Shown here: positions 1-8,875 of the stretch, piece by piece
Layout of the letters: each line of letters begins with the position of its first letter
How positions within the stretch are numbered: position 1 is the first letter of the stretch
From: Candidatus Altimarinota bacterium
Lineage (GTDB): Bacteria > Patescibacteriota > Gracilibacteria > BD1-5 > UBA2023
NCBI GenBank assembly: GCA_023230505.1
Contig: JALNXF010000008.1
Span: forward strand, 1 to 33,543
Direction of reading: 5' to 3'
DNA length: 33,543 nt
Made by a program: the position numbers and the translations under genes
The notes under the pieces: model-generated
Told to the model about the DNA's origin: nothing
What the model saw: only the letters and a program-made list of their open reading frames with translations
The model's database searches: none

Positions 1-2112
1 CTGAGAAATATAGGTATTATTGCCCATATCGATGCTGGTAAAACTACTACTTCAGAAAGAATACTTTTTTATAGTGGTAAAACTCATAAAATTTGAGAAG
101 TACATGAAGGTGCTGCTACTATGGATTGGATGGCACAAGAACAAGAAAGAGGTATTACAATTACTTCAGCTGCTACAACATGTTTTTGGAAAGAACATCA
201 AATAAATATTATTGATACTCCAGGTCACGTTGATTTCACTGTAGAAGTAGAACGTTCTATGAGAGTACTTGATGGATGAGTTGCTGTTTTTGATGGGTCT
301 CAATGAGTAGAACCACAATCAGAGACTGTATGGAAACAAGCTGATAAATATAAAGTACCAAGAATTGCTTTTGCTAATAAAATGGATAAAACAGGAGCGA
401 GTTTTACTATGACATATGAATCAATCAAAAAAAGACTTGCTGGAAATAAAGTTATTGCAATTCAACTTCCAATTTGAGAAGAAAATGATTTTGCTGGAAT
501 TGTTGATTTAGTAGAAATGAAAGCATATAGATTTGATGGTAAAATGTGAGAAATCGTTGTGGAAATTCCAGTACCAGAAAACTTAAAAGATACTGCAAAT
601 AAAATGAGAGAAGATTTAAAAGAAAGAGCAGCAGAACAAACTGACGAATTAATGGAAAAATATTTAAATTGAGAAGATTTATCTGTTTCTGATATCAAAA
701 AATGACTTAGAGCTTGAGTTGTAGCTAGTAAACTATATCCTCTACTTTGTGGATCTGCTCTTACTAACAAATGAGTTCAATTAGTATTAGATGCTGTTAT
801 TGATTATTTACCTTCTCCTATGGATGTAAATGATGGAACAATTACAGGTTCTGAAGAAGATGATATTGATTCTAAAATTACTTTAAAACAAGATGTTAAA
901 GAACCACTTTCAGCTCTAGCATTTAAAATTGCAACTGATCCATTTGTATGAAGAATTACTTTCGTTAGAGTTTATTCTGGAGTATTAAAATCTGGATCTT
1001 ATGTTTACAATTCAATTTCTGGAGAAAAAGAAAGAATCTGAAGATTACTGCAAATGCATGCTAATCACAGAGAGGAAATCGCAGAAATTACAGCTGGAAA
1101 TATCTGAGCTGTTATCGGATTAAAAGATACAAAAACAGGTGATACACTTTGTGAACCAGAGAGACCAATAGTTCTAGAAAAAATGGAATTCCCAGAACCA
1201 GTTATCTCAATATCTGTAGAACCAAAAACAAAAGCAGATCAAGAAAGAATGGGTATGGCATTAAATAAATTAGCTGAAGAAGATCCATCATTTAGAGTAA
1301 GTTCAAATGTTGAAACAGGTCAAACAATTATTGCCTGAATGGGAGAGCTTCATCTTGAAATTATTGTTGATAGAATGAAAAGAGAATTTAAAGTGGAATG
1401 TAATGTATGAGCTCCACAAGTAGCTTACAGAGAAACAATAACAGCTCAAGTTAAAGATCAAGAATTCAAACATGCAAAACAATCTTGAGGTCGTGGTCAA
1501 TACTGACATGTAATTATTACTTTCGAACCTATTACTCCTGAAGAAAGAAGAGCAAATCCTGAATTACTAAAAGAAGAAAATGTATTTGTAAACAAAATAG
1601 TTGGTTGAGTTATTCCAAAAGAATATATTCCATGAGTTGAAAAATGATTAAAAGAAGCTTATACAAGATGAATTATAGCAGGTTACCCAATAGTAGATGT
1701 TAAAGCTACGCTAACTTTTGGATCTTATCATGATGTGGATTCAAATGAACTTTCATTTAAACTAGCGGCAAGTAAGTGTTTCCGCGAAGCAACTAAAAAA
1801 GCTCGTCCAGTACTTCTAGAACCAGTGATGCTAGTTGAAGTAAATACTCCTGAAGAATATATGGGAGATGTACTTGGAAATCTTAACTCAAAAAGATGAC
1901 AAATCATCGAAATGGGAGAAAGATGAATGGCAAAAATCCTTAAAGCATACGTTCCCCTTTCAGAAATGTTCGGATATTCAACTGACCTTAGATCTACTTC
2001 TCAATGAAGAGCAACATATGTTATGGAATTCGCCCACTACTCTCAAGTTCCAAGTAATATTACAGAAAAAATTAGAGCAGAAAGATGAGTTAAATTCGAA
2101 GACGAAGATTAA
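1..2112 (+). CDS. fusA: Elongation factor G (5' end outside window)
   Basis: EF-G is the GTPase that moves tRNAs and mRNA through the ribosome after each peptide bond and helps RRF split ribosomes. The visible protein (703 codons) opens at [17 protein letters not shown], so roughly ten N-terminal residues are missing. The P-loop is at residues 8-17, the switch I segment [11 protein letters not shown] near 50, DTPGHVD near 72 and ANKMDKTGA near 125; the domain IV and C-terminal parts follow to a TAA stop. The family hallmark KIGEVH near residue 31 has TGA at its glycine, and many further TGAs sit at glycine positions, so the frame is open only in code 25. A strong hairpin terminator follows directly. 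The convergent neighbour shares that terminator. Confidence 0.97.
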
Positions 2113-2116
2113 AACC

Positions 2117-2153
2117 AAAAAAAATCCCAATTTTGAAAAATTGGGATTTTTTA
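2117..2153. terminator. Bidirectional hairpin terminator after fusA
   Basis: A-rich stem with core AATCCCAATTTT pairing with AAAATTGGGATT around a single-base loop, flanked by A and T runs. It lies between the convergent fusA and the unknown gene at 2169, so it can end both transcripts. Confidence 0.85.
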
Positions 2154-2168
2154 TTTTTGTGAAATAAA

Positions 2169-2711
2169 TTATGCAGCTTTTTCTTGAGTTATATCTCAAA
2201 CATCTTGTTTTAATTCACTAAGTAATTCTCTGCTTTTTCTAATTGGTTTACATTTTTTAGCTGCTTCCACTTCTTTTATCATTCTGTTCATAATATGAAT
2301 AGCTTTTTCTGGTGAGATTATAACTCATTCATAAGCTTGTATATTTTTAGTTCCAGGAAATTCAGCCAATGTTTTTCAGGCATAATTTCATTTTGAATCA
2401 AGTACCACTTCCCAAGAATTATATTTAAATTCCTTTTGTATTTTATCAAAATGTAAATTTGCTTCTAATTCAGAAGATTGATTTTTATCAATCTTCATAG
2501 TTTTTCTATATCTTATTGAGTCATCATTTTTATCTCTTTCATAAGAATAAAAATCTAGTCAAGTTACTCATTTTTCTCTGCTAGAGAAATAAGCTATCTC
2601 TGGTCTATCAACCAGACTTTTCAAATGATTAAACTTATGAATAGCTCTTTTTAATACCTCCTTTTCTGATTTTTCCTTATTTATAGGAGCGTGTTCCATA
2701 TTTTCTGCCAT
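2169..2711 (-). CDS. Hypothetical protein, 180 aa
   Basis: I do not recognise the family. The protein starts MAENMEHAPINKEKSEKEV and ends in TAA after KAA. It is soluble and highly charged, with Lys/Glu-rich predicted helices at the start and at the end (around IHIMNRMIKEVEAAKKCK), and a mixed middle part rich in Trp, Tyr and Asp. There is no signal peptide or membrane segment. Several in-frame TGAs (for example in DVGDI near the C-terminus) need glycine decoding. It is convergent with fusA and separated by about 80 bp from the end of the methyltransferase gene behind it, so it may belong to the same minus-strand transcript. The start is the only ATG that gives a full-length frame after the AT-rich leader. 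Confidence 0.75.
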
Positions 2712-2791
2712 AAAATTTAGTTAAAATAATAAATAACAAATACATTTTAACATATATTGTGTATTATTGCAAATTTCGGGGAAAATATAGT

Positions 2792-3406
2792 CTAAATAAG
2801 AGGCACAAATACAAAACCTGGGAATTCTTTGGGGAAAATTTGTCATTTTTTATCTTTTTGGTAGAGAAAAATTGAATTTTCGACAGGGATAACAAGTCTT
2901 CAATTTGGTTTAAGTTGATTTAGTAATTCTCTAGGAAAAGTCTGAGCGCTCGCAGATACTAATATTTTATCGAAAGTATTTTCTGGAATTCAGAGAATTC
3001 CCTCTTCGGCTTGAATAATATTAGCATTTAGGTTTTTATATTTTCATAAATTTTGTCTTCAAAATTTCACAAGTTCTGGAATTATTTCAAGTCCAGTTAC
3101 ATGTCATTTTTCTCATACAATAAAGCCAAGAAGTGCTGTGGTCCAACCAGACCCACTACCAATATCAAGAATTATATCTCACGCTCTAGGCTCTAATAAT
3201 TCCAACATAAAAGCAACTGTATAAGGCTGAGAAATAGTCTGTCAATGCCCTATTGGCAATGGAATATTTTGATAAGTAAAATTTTTTTCAAAATCCAGTA
3301 CAAAATCTTTGCGATCAATTTTTTTAAACGCTTTTATAATATCTGGAGTTTTGAGGACTCCTTCCTCTATTAGATTATTTATGAGAGAAATAAAATTCTT
3401 ATCCAT
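2792..3406 (-). CDS. pcm: Protein-L-isoaspartate O-methyltransferase
   Basis: The enzyme uses S-adenosylmethionine to methylate isoaspartyl residues so that damaged proteins can be repaired. The 204-residue protein starts MDKNFISLINNLIEEG. The family region before the SAM site, with PLPIGHGQTISQPYTVAFML, spans about residues 48-70. The SAM-binding motif I DIGSGSGWTTALLG follows near 80-95, with several glycines encoded by TGA. Family motif II/III (DKILVSASAQTFP) is near 150, and the protein ends VFVPLI-TAG. Its start codon overlaps the last codons of the upstream gene by 8 bases (ATGGATAA), which suggests translational coupling. Length is close to the usual 205-215 residues. An alternative in-frame start 21 bases upstream exists but would lie deeper inside the upstream gene. 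Confidence 0.9.
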
Positions 3407-3686
3407 AATGCACCGCATGAGGAACAAGCATTTCTCTCTCGTGTCCGTGATGAGAATGAGCTAATCTAAGAGTTGTAGATACATTTTCTCCAAATGTTTT
3501 TTTAACTCAATTAATAAGTGATTCTATATATTTACTTGTTTGAAGTATATTTATCGCATAACGCTTATCAATCAGTAGAGTCGCCACATTTTCATTAAGA
3601 GAAACATCTTCTACATGATCTGTAATTAATTCACAAACATCTTTTCATTTAATATTTGCAAGAAGTTTTTCCTTTAAAGATGACAT
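3399..3686 (-). CDS. Small hypothetical protein, 95 aa, coupled to pcm
   Basis: The protein starts MSSLKEKLLANIKGKDVCEL and ends HAVHYG-TAA. It has an N-terminal helix, a central beta-like run (VATLLIDKRYAINIL), a helix SKYIESLINGVKKTFG and a His-rich tail AHSHHGHERE. The central pattern of a basic strand followed by a helix is faintly like DUF721/DciA or DnaA N-terminal folds, but this is only an impression and I assign no function. Two TGAs are read as glycine. The stop overlaps the start of pcm by 8 bases. The His cluster HSHHGHE could bind a metal. Confidence 0.7.
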
Positions 3687-3725
3687 AATTAAAAAATTAG
3701 AAAATAAAAAACCTCAATTTTTAAT

Positions 3726-4019
3726 TTATTTAAGAAGTTTTCTAGATTTATTGAATAATAATTCCATATCCTTCTCCATTTTATTTATGTCTTTTTCTAT
3801 TTCTTTAAAGAAAGTTGTTCCCTTAATCTCCTTAAAAAAATCATCAAAACCTGATAGTGCAGGCCATTTTATAGGTTCCCACTTATATTCACAAAGTTCC
3901 TTGAGATTAGGATTTTTATCGATGTATGCATTGAAATCCTTTTCATTATTAAAATCTTTCTCGATTTTTTCCTCCTTTTTTCCCTCTTTTCTGTAGAGGT
4001 AAACTTTACCTTTAAACAT
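3726..4019 (-). CDS. Hypothetical protein, 97 aa
   Basis: A small, very charged protein starting MFKGKVYLYRKEGKKEEKI, with a possible coiled-coil C-terminus (EIEKDINKMEKDMELL). No family is recognised and no signal peptide is present. The frame could extend upstream to an ATG at 4100, but the added 27 residues include a hydrophobic stretch directly upstream of the Lys/Glu-rich part and look like leader DNA, so I chose the internal ATG. No in-frame TGA is needed, which makes it weaker evidence than its neighbours. It lies about 40 bp behind the gene at 3399 on the same strand. Confidence 0.5.
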   Translation of the reverse strand: MFKGKVYLYRKEGKKEEKIEKDFNNEKDFNAYIDKNPNLKELCEYKWEPIKWPALSGFDDFFKEIKGTTFFKEIEKDINKMEKDMELLFNKSRKLLK

Positions 4020-4160
4020 AATTACAAAGTTAAAAAATAAGATAATAATGTCAGTTTTTCGATGGTGACCACCGTTTTTTAAAAAATAAAGAGCTATCAT
4101 TTTATTCTTTTCTTTCTTAAAGTCAATACACCTAAATTTTAGTAAATTATTACGAATAAT

Positions 4161-4187
4161 TTGCGTATAAAAAATTTTCTATATAAT
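4161..4187 (+). promoter_or_regulatory. Candidate promoter for frr
   Basis: TTGCGT (4161-4166) and TATAAT (4182-4187) are separated by 15 bases and lie 33 bases before the frr start. A similar TTGCAT/TATAAT pair precedes the TrmB-type gene, which supports a common promoter style. Confidence 0.45.
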
Positions 4188-4220
4188 TGGTCTATTAATT
4201 TACAACTAATTTAAGAATAT

Positions 4221-4766
4221 ATGTTATCGAATATAAAAAATGATCTAAAAAAAGCTGAGGAACATTTACATAATGAATTCAATAAACTTCAAGTTGGAAG
4301 AGCTAACCCTGGCTTAGTTGAGGGAATTTATATAAATGCCTATGGAAATCCACAACCACTTAAAAATATTGCGTCAGTTTCTGTAATGGATGCCCAGACT
4401 CTTACTATTCAGCCTTGGGATAAATGATTAATTCGCGAAATTGATAAATGAATAAGTGATGCGGGCCTTGGGCTTAATCCACAAAATAATTGAGAAAGTA
4501 TAATGATTAAAATCCCAACTCTAACTGAGGAAAGAAGAAGAGATTTAGCGAAATTCGCGAAAAAATTAGCCGAAGACTGAAAAATTGCTATAAGAAATAT
4601 TCGCCAAGATTATCTTAAAAAAATCAAAAATGCAGAGGTGAACAAAGAAATTAGCGAAGACATAGTAAAACAAAACGAAAAAGAACTTCAAAAATTCGTA
4701 GATGAAGAAGTGGATAAAGTAGATAAAATGTTAAAACACAAAGAGGAGGAGATAATGAAAGTATAG
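4221..4766 (+). CDS. frr: Ribosome recycling factor
   Basis: RRF works with EF-G to split the post-termination ribosome. The 181-residue protein starts MLSNIKNDLKKAEEHLHNEFNKLQVGRANP, and the LxxxRAxP-type motif is the RRF signature. Family features continue with IQPWDKG (TGA glycine) near 66-72, KIPTLTEERRRDLAKFAKK near 96-115, and helices to the TAG stop. Length matches the normal 180-185. Its pairing with fusA in this neighbourhood makes sense, since the two proteins act together, although they are not in one transcript here. A terminator follows 18 bases after the stop. Confidence 0.96.
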
Positions 4767-4783
4767 TTTTTTAAAAAAACCAA

Positions 4784-4810
4784 AATAATCCCGATAAAAT
4801 CGGGATTATT
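4784..4810. terminator. Bidirectional terminator between frr and the PHP gene
   Basis: Perfect 12-bp stem AATAATCCCGAT / ATCGGGATTATT with a three-base loop, then a T-rich run. It lies between convergent genes. Confidence 0.88.
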
Positions 4811-4829
4811 TTTATAAATTATAATAATT

Positions 4830-5744
4830 TTAATTTAATTCTAATTTATTTTTTAATTTTTCCAAATTTAAATTTACGAGTTCTTGGCTTATATGGGGAT
4901 TTATATCTCAAAATCCTCAGTGTTTTTCTCATCTGGCAGTCTTAAAATGACAATCACTTCAGAAAGTAAGCAAGAAATCAAATTTTTTCTGGAATTCGAG
5001 GATTAATTCAATCCAATCCTTGTCAGCTAAAATATTAATTTCTACCGCATTAACTCATAAATTTAGATAATATTCTATTCTTTGTCTAAATTTTTCTTGT
5101 GTCATTTTAAAATTTGGATGAGCTAGAGAGAAAATATAATTTTCCTGCTTAGCTACCTGTCAGAATTCAGCTATAGTTGGTTCATATCATTTTAATTCTA
5201 CGGCTCAAATATGTTTTAAATCTCATTCAATTTTCAGACATCTTAGTAAAAATTGTTCCATATTTAAATTTTCTCAAGTTAATTTTTTTATTAATGTATT
5301 ATTTTCTGGAGAACGTAGAATATATGAAGAAAGATGTGAAACATTCAGATTATCAATATTAGTTTTTTTAGCAAAAAAATTGTAAAACTCATTTTCTTCA
5401 ATTTTAAATCAATTTTTTTTAAGTAAATCAATTTGAGATAATATTTTTGTTTTTCTGCCATTTCTAGTATTTTCAAGTATTTTAGTCACTTTTCAGTTAA
5501 ATTTTTTTGAGTAGGTAGTGAAATGTAAGTGATGATCATTTTTTTCATCATAACAAGAAACCTCTACTCACTCATAACTTAAGATTCAAGAAGCGCAAGC
5601 CAAGCGAGGAAATTCATAATTTATGATGTCATGATCTGTACAAATTGCAAATTTAACTCCTTTTTCTTTTGCTTGTGCTATAACTTGAGCATTATCAAAT
5701 TTTCAATCTGATAAGTTAGTGTGAAAATGGCAATCTGTTTTCAT
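4830..5744 (-). CDS. PHP-domain metal-dependent phosphoesterase
   Basis: PHP proteins use a cluster of His/Asp-bound metals to hydrolyse phosphate esters. The relatives include nucleoside phosphatases, nano-RNases and the polymerase III proofreading-like domain. The 304-residue protein opens MKTDCHFHTNLSDG, the classic HxHTxxSDG motif I, with the glycine written TGA. CTDHDIINYE (motif II) is near residue 36-45, SLAHPNFK near 220, and SDCHF near 270 completes the set of metal ligands. The middle part (about 80-180) is Asn/Lys-rich and not recognised. The protein is cytosolic, with no signal. It is divergent from the TrmB-type regulator. Exact substrate is unknown. Confidence 0.85.
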
Positions 5745-5849
5745 ATATTTAAAGGTTAAGAAGTAACACTCGCAAGTATATAAGAAATACAAAAAGTGCA
5801 ATGATAATATTACATATTTGTAAAACTAAATAAATTATCTTAAATTTAT

Positions 5850-5877
5850 TTGCATTAAATGGCTAGATTTATATAAT
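5850..5877 (+). promoter_or_regulatory. Promoter for the TrmB-type gene
   Basis: TTGCAT (5850-5855), 16-base spacer, TATAAT (5872-5877), ending 30 bases before the ATG at 5908. It is among the best host-type promoter matches in the window. Confidence 0.55.
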
Positions 5878-5907
5878 ATCAAAAATGTAATTTAACCTTA
5901 CACATTT

Positions 5908-6648
5908 ATGAAATATCAAAAAATTCTAAATAAAATCTGACTCACAGAAACGGAAAGTAAAATATATCTTGATTTAATTGAGAATTGAGCCAGCAATATT
6001 GTGGAAATATCAAATAGGACCAAGTTAAATAGACCTTTAATTTACAAATCTATCCCCTATCTTATAGAATCTAATCTTATAAAAGAAATTGTAAAATGAA
6101 AAAGAAAGCTACTTAAAGCCGAATCTCCTGAATATTTAAAAAATTTATTTGAGAAATTATCTACAAATTTTAATAATATAATTCCGGAATTAGAAGATAT
6201 CTACAATACAAGCGAAACCAGGCCAAATATCCAAACACTTGTTGGAAAAAAATGAATGATGCATGTTTTTGAGGATGTATTGATGTCACTCAAAAGATGA
6301 GAAACCTATTACAGATATAGCTCTAGAGCAAATTTTTCTCTAATATATTTGCCAAAAAATTACAAAGAACTAAGAGACAAAAAACAAATCCAAAGAATGG
6401 TTATAACAAGCGAAAAACTATATGCCACCAAAACAAAAAAACCCGAAAGAGAAGTCGTAACAATCCCAAAATGATTTGATTTATTTGATGATAATATCGT
6501 AAAACTTATATATGCCGATAAGATAGCCATAATAGACTACAATAATCTCACAAGCTTCATCGTACAAAACAAAACTTTAGCACTTTTTGAAAAGAAATTA
6601 TTCAAAATAATGTTTAAATTTTTGAAGGGTGTTGAGAAAGATGTTTAA
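5908..6648 (+). CDS. TrmB-family transcriptional regulator
   Basis: TrmB-like proteins have an N-terminal winged helix and a C-terminal sensor domain, and many respond to sugars. In this 246-residue protein the winged helix is clear at residues 1-65: KILNKIGLTETESKIYLDLI is the TrmB start pattern, followed by recognition-helix sequence EISNRTKLNRPLIYKSIPYL. TGA encodes the glycine in NKIGLT. The remaining part (about 100-246) includes a phospholipase-D-like fold candidate seen in related proteins (alternating strands and helices up to AIIDYNNLTSFIVQN). It stands alone, between a divergent PHP gene and the antirepressor-like gene about 110 bp downstream, so its targets are not evident. Confidence 0.82.
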
Positions 6649-6700
6649 TTTCAAAAGCTTTTTTACTTTTGGGAGTTTTTCTGTAAAATAAAAATATAAT

Positions 6701-6728
6701 TTGCATTTTAAATAATTATTTATATACT
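6701..6728 (+). promoter_or_regulatory. Candidate promoter for the BRO-type gene
   Basis: TTGCAT (6701-6706), 16-base spacer, TATACT (6723-6728), ending 28 bases before the ATG at 6757. The -35 is identical to the one upstream of the TrmB-type gene. Confidence 0.45.
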
Positions 6729-6756
6729 TAGTATATATTAATTAACTTTATAATTT

Positions 6757-7569
6757 ATGCCAAAATCAAATCTTGCACTCTTTGAGTGAAAACAAATTAG
6801 AAGAATCTGGGATGAAATAACTTCAAACTGGTATTTCTCGGTTATGGATGTAGTTGGAGCTTTATCTTGAACAGAAAGTAAAGATCCCTGAGCTTACTGG
6901 AGAAAATTAAAACAAAGATTAATTCAAGAATGAAGTGAAGTCGTGACAAATTGTCACGGGTTGAAATTACTAGCTCCAGATTGAAAAATGAGACTTACAG
7001 ATGTTACAGACACTGAAAATATGTTTCGTATAATTCAATCAATACCCTCTCCAAATGCAGAACCATTTAAGAAGTGGTTAGCTCGTGTCGGATATGAAAG
7101 AATTGAAGAAACAGAAGACCCAGAACTTGGGATAAATAGAGCCTTAAATAATTATCTAGCAAAATGATATAGTGAAGACTGGATAAATCAGAGACTAAAA
7201 ACCATAGAAATCAGAAAACAACTTACAAATGAGTGGAAAAAATGATGAGTTTTAGATAAAGAATATGGAATTCTAACTGATGAAATCACAAGAGCTTGGG
7301 CTGGAATTTCTACAAAAGAATACAAAAATCTCAAATGACTCAAAAAAGAGAATTTAAGAGACAATATGTCTAATCTTGAACTAATCCTAAATATGCTTGC
7401 AGAAGCCACAACCACAGAAATCAGCAAAAAGGAAAATCCCAAATGACTCATAGAGAACAAAAAAGTTGCCAAAAAATGATGAGAAGTTGCCGGAAATGCC
7501 CGAAAAGAAATTGAAAGTAAAACTTGAAAAAGTGTGATAAATAGAGAGAATAGTTTAAGATTGAAATAA
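6757..7569 (+). CDS. BRO-N / antirepressor-like protein
   Basis: The 270-residue protein starts MPKSNLALFEGKQIRRIWDE. The segment WYFSVMDVVGALSGTESKDPGAYWRKLKQRL (about 26-56) has the BRO-N pattern known from phage antirepressors and DinD-like proteins: an aromatic strand, a DVV/VLG-type helix, then a basic DNA-contacting stretch. LTDVTDTENMFRIIQSIPSPNAEPFKKWLARVG (about 85-117) is the other conserved half. The C-terminal part is helical, ending in a Gly/Lys-rich tail resembling the KxGGxVAxxAR motif. Many TGAs are glycine. Related genes occur in bacterial chromosomes without prophages. No phage genes flank it here, so it may be a domesticated regulator. Confidence 0.78.
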
Positions 7570-7604
7570 GTTTAATTATGGCAAATCTGCCATTTTTAAA
7601 AAAC

Positions 7605-7628
7605 AAAGGTGTCGAATTCGACACCTTT
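7605..7628. terminator. 24-bp perfect palindrome, bidirectional terminator
   Basis: A perfect palindrome centred on GTCGAATTCGAC and flanked by AAAGGT and ACCTTT, with no unpaired loop beyond the minimum. It lies between the convergent BRO-type and nuclease genes. A weaker hairpin GGCAAATCTGCC with a T run sits just before it at 7580-7598. Confidence 0.72.
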
Positions 7629-7648
7629 GAAAATTTAATACAAAAGAA

Positions 7649-8527
7649 TTATTGACATAAAGATTCACAAGGAACTCAATCATCATTTGCATCCAATCTT
7701 GTTATTTTACACGTATTTAAATAAAATTTTGCTTCTTCACAGGTTTTCATTTCACTACAATAAGTTTTTTTAATATTACAAGAAAAATTATTAATAATAG
7801 GTTGTACCACTGGAACATTTGAATTTATTGTTCAAGTATTAACTTTAGTGTCCAAAGACTTTCTTTTTCATTCACAATATTTCCAAACTCATAAATTATT
7901 ATTTTTTGCTTCAAGTTCTGATTTTTTAAATTCACTATCAAATTTTGTAGGAATATTATATAAATAATAAAATCCGTAACCATTTTTTATTGCTAAGTTT
8001 TGAAATAAATTTCAATCTTGCATTTTTATATGAGCTAATAATCTTCAATATTTATCAATTTTATCTTGAGTATAATCAGAAATTATATTAACTTTTTTTC
8101 AAAGCAAAGTAGTTTTTGCAAAATTACTAGCCTCTTCTCAATAACATTCTACATATCAAGTTCTAGTCGTGTATTTTTCTGGAGTATCAAGACCTAAAAT
8201 CCTTACAGTCGTTCAGGTTCAATTATAAATAATTTTAACAGTATCTCAATCAATAACATCAGTAATAGTATATTCAACCTTATTATTTAATTCATCAATT
8301 ATCTTTTCAATTATATTCTTAATTTTATCTGATTTACTTGTTTTATAAGAATTAAGAGCTTTTATAAATTTTTCTCTATATATTTCTCATTTTGAAGAGA
8401 TAATTTTCTCGATTTTATTTGTAATTAAATCTATTTTTGAAAAATCTTGTTGAGTTAATATAGCTCAGTAAGAAATAGGAATAAAAATAATTAAAAATAA
8501 ACTTAATATTAAAACATATTTTTTCAT
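7649..8527 (-). CDS. Secreted SNase-type nuclease with Excalibur domain
   Basis: A staphylococcal-nuclease-like endonuclease, which would cut extracellular DNA or RNA. The 292-residue protein starts MKKYVLILSLFLIIFIPISYG, a signal peptide or membrane anchor. The nuclease fold starts near residue 92 (VEYTITDVIDGDTVKIIYNG). Catalytic-type residues are visible in VRILGLDTPE, in the next segment with GYVECYGEEA, and in DKYGRLLAHI, matching the usual Arg/Glu/Arg set. The C-terminus (about 255-292) has Cys-rich Excalibur Ca-binding features: CSEMKTCEEAKFYLNTC and LDANDDGVPCESLC. It ends TAA. For a reduced-genome organism such a nuclease could supply nucleotides by scavenging (inference). It is convergent with the BRO-type gene. 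Confidence 0.9.
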
Positions 8528-8592
8528 AATAAATATGGTTATAAAATAATAATTCATAACCAAAATAATATTTTCAAGTTTTGACGAACAAA

Positions 8593-8742
8593 AATGGGCA
8601 ACCTATATGCTCAAGATGTTCGCCAAAACAAGTTTTTACCAATTCTTAAGATTAATAAAGAATGGGCGAGCAACATAAGTTGCCCATTTAGATCATTAAT
8701 CTTAAGAAAAATAAAAATTGGTATAATAAAACTTATTTTGGC
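8593..8742. repeat. Nested inverted-repeat element
   Basis: The left arm 8622-8656 (starting GCCAAAACAAG and ending CTTAAGATTAAT) is matched in reverse by 8695-8742 (ATTAATCTTAAG to CTTATTTTGGC), with about 13 extra bases in the right arm. Between them, AATGGGC (8661) pairs with GCCCATT (8682). AAATGGGCAAC (8593) can instead pair with GTTGCCCATTT (8679), so two exclusive folds are possible. No coding frame is convincing. It may be a MITE-like element or a structured transcript. The rest of this gap to 8875 is only AT-rich DNA. Confidence 0.7.
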
Positions 8743-8875
8743 ACTTAAATTATATTCAATTTTCCAAAAAAGCAATTTTCAATTAATTTTAGTATTTATT
8801 TTATTTCAAAAATCTTTTCATTTTTTCATTTTTTTTCATAAAATCTCTTTGTTTAAATAAAACTTAATCCACCCA

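Noticed and set aside
6757..7569. Prophage remnant around the BRO-type gene
   Set aside because: No integrase, terminase or structural genes flank it. TrmB-type and nuclease genes lie next to it, so a lone regulator is simpler.
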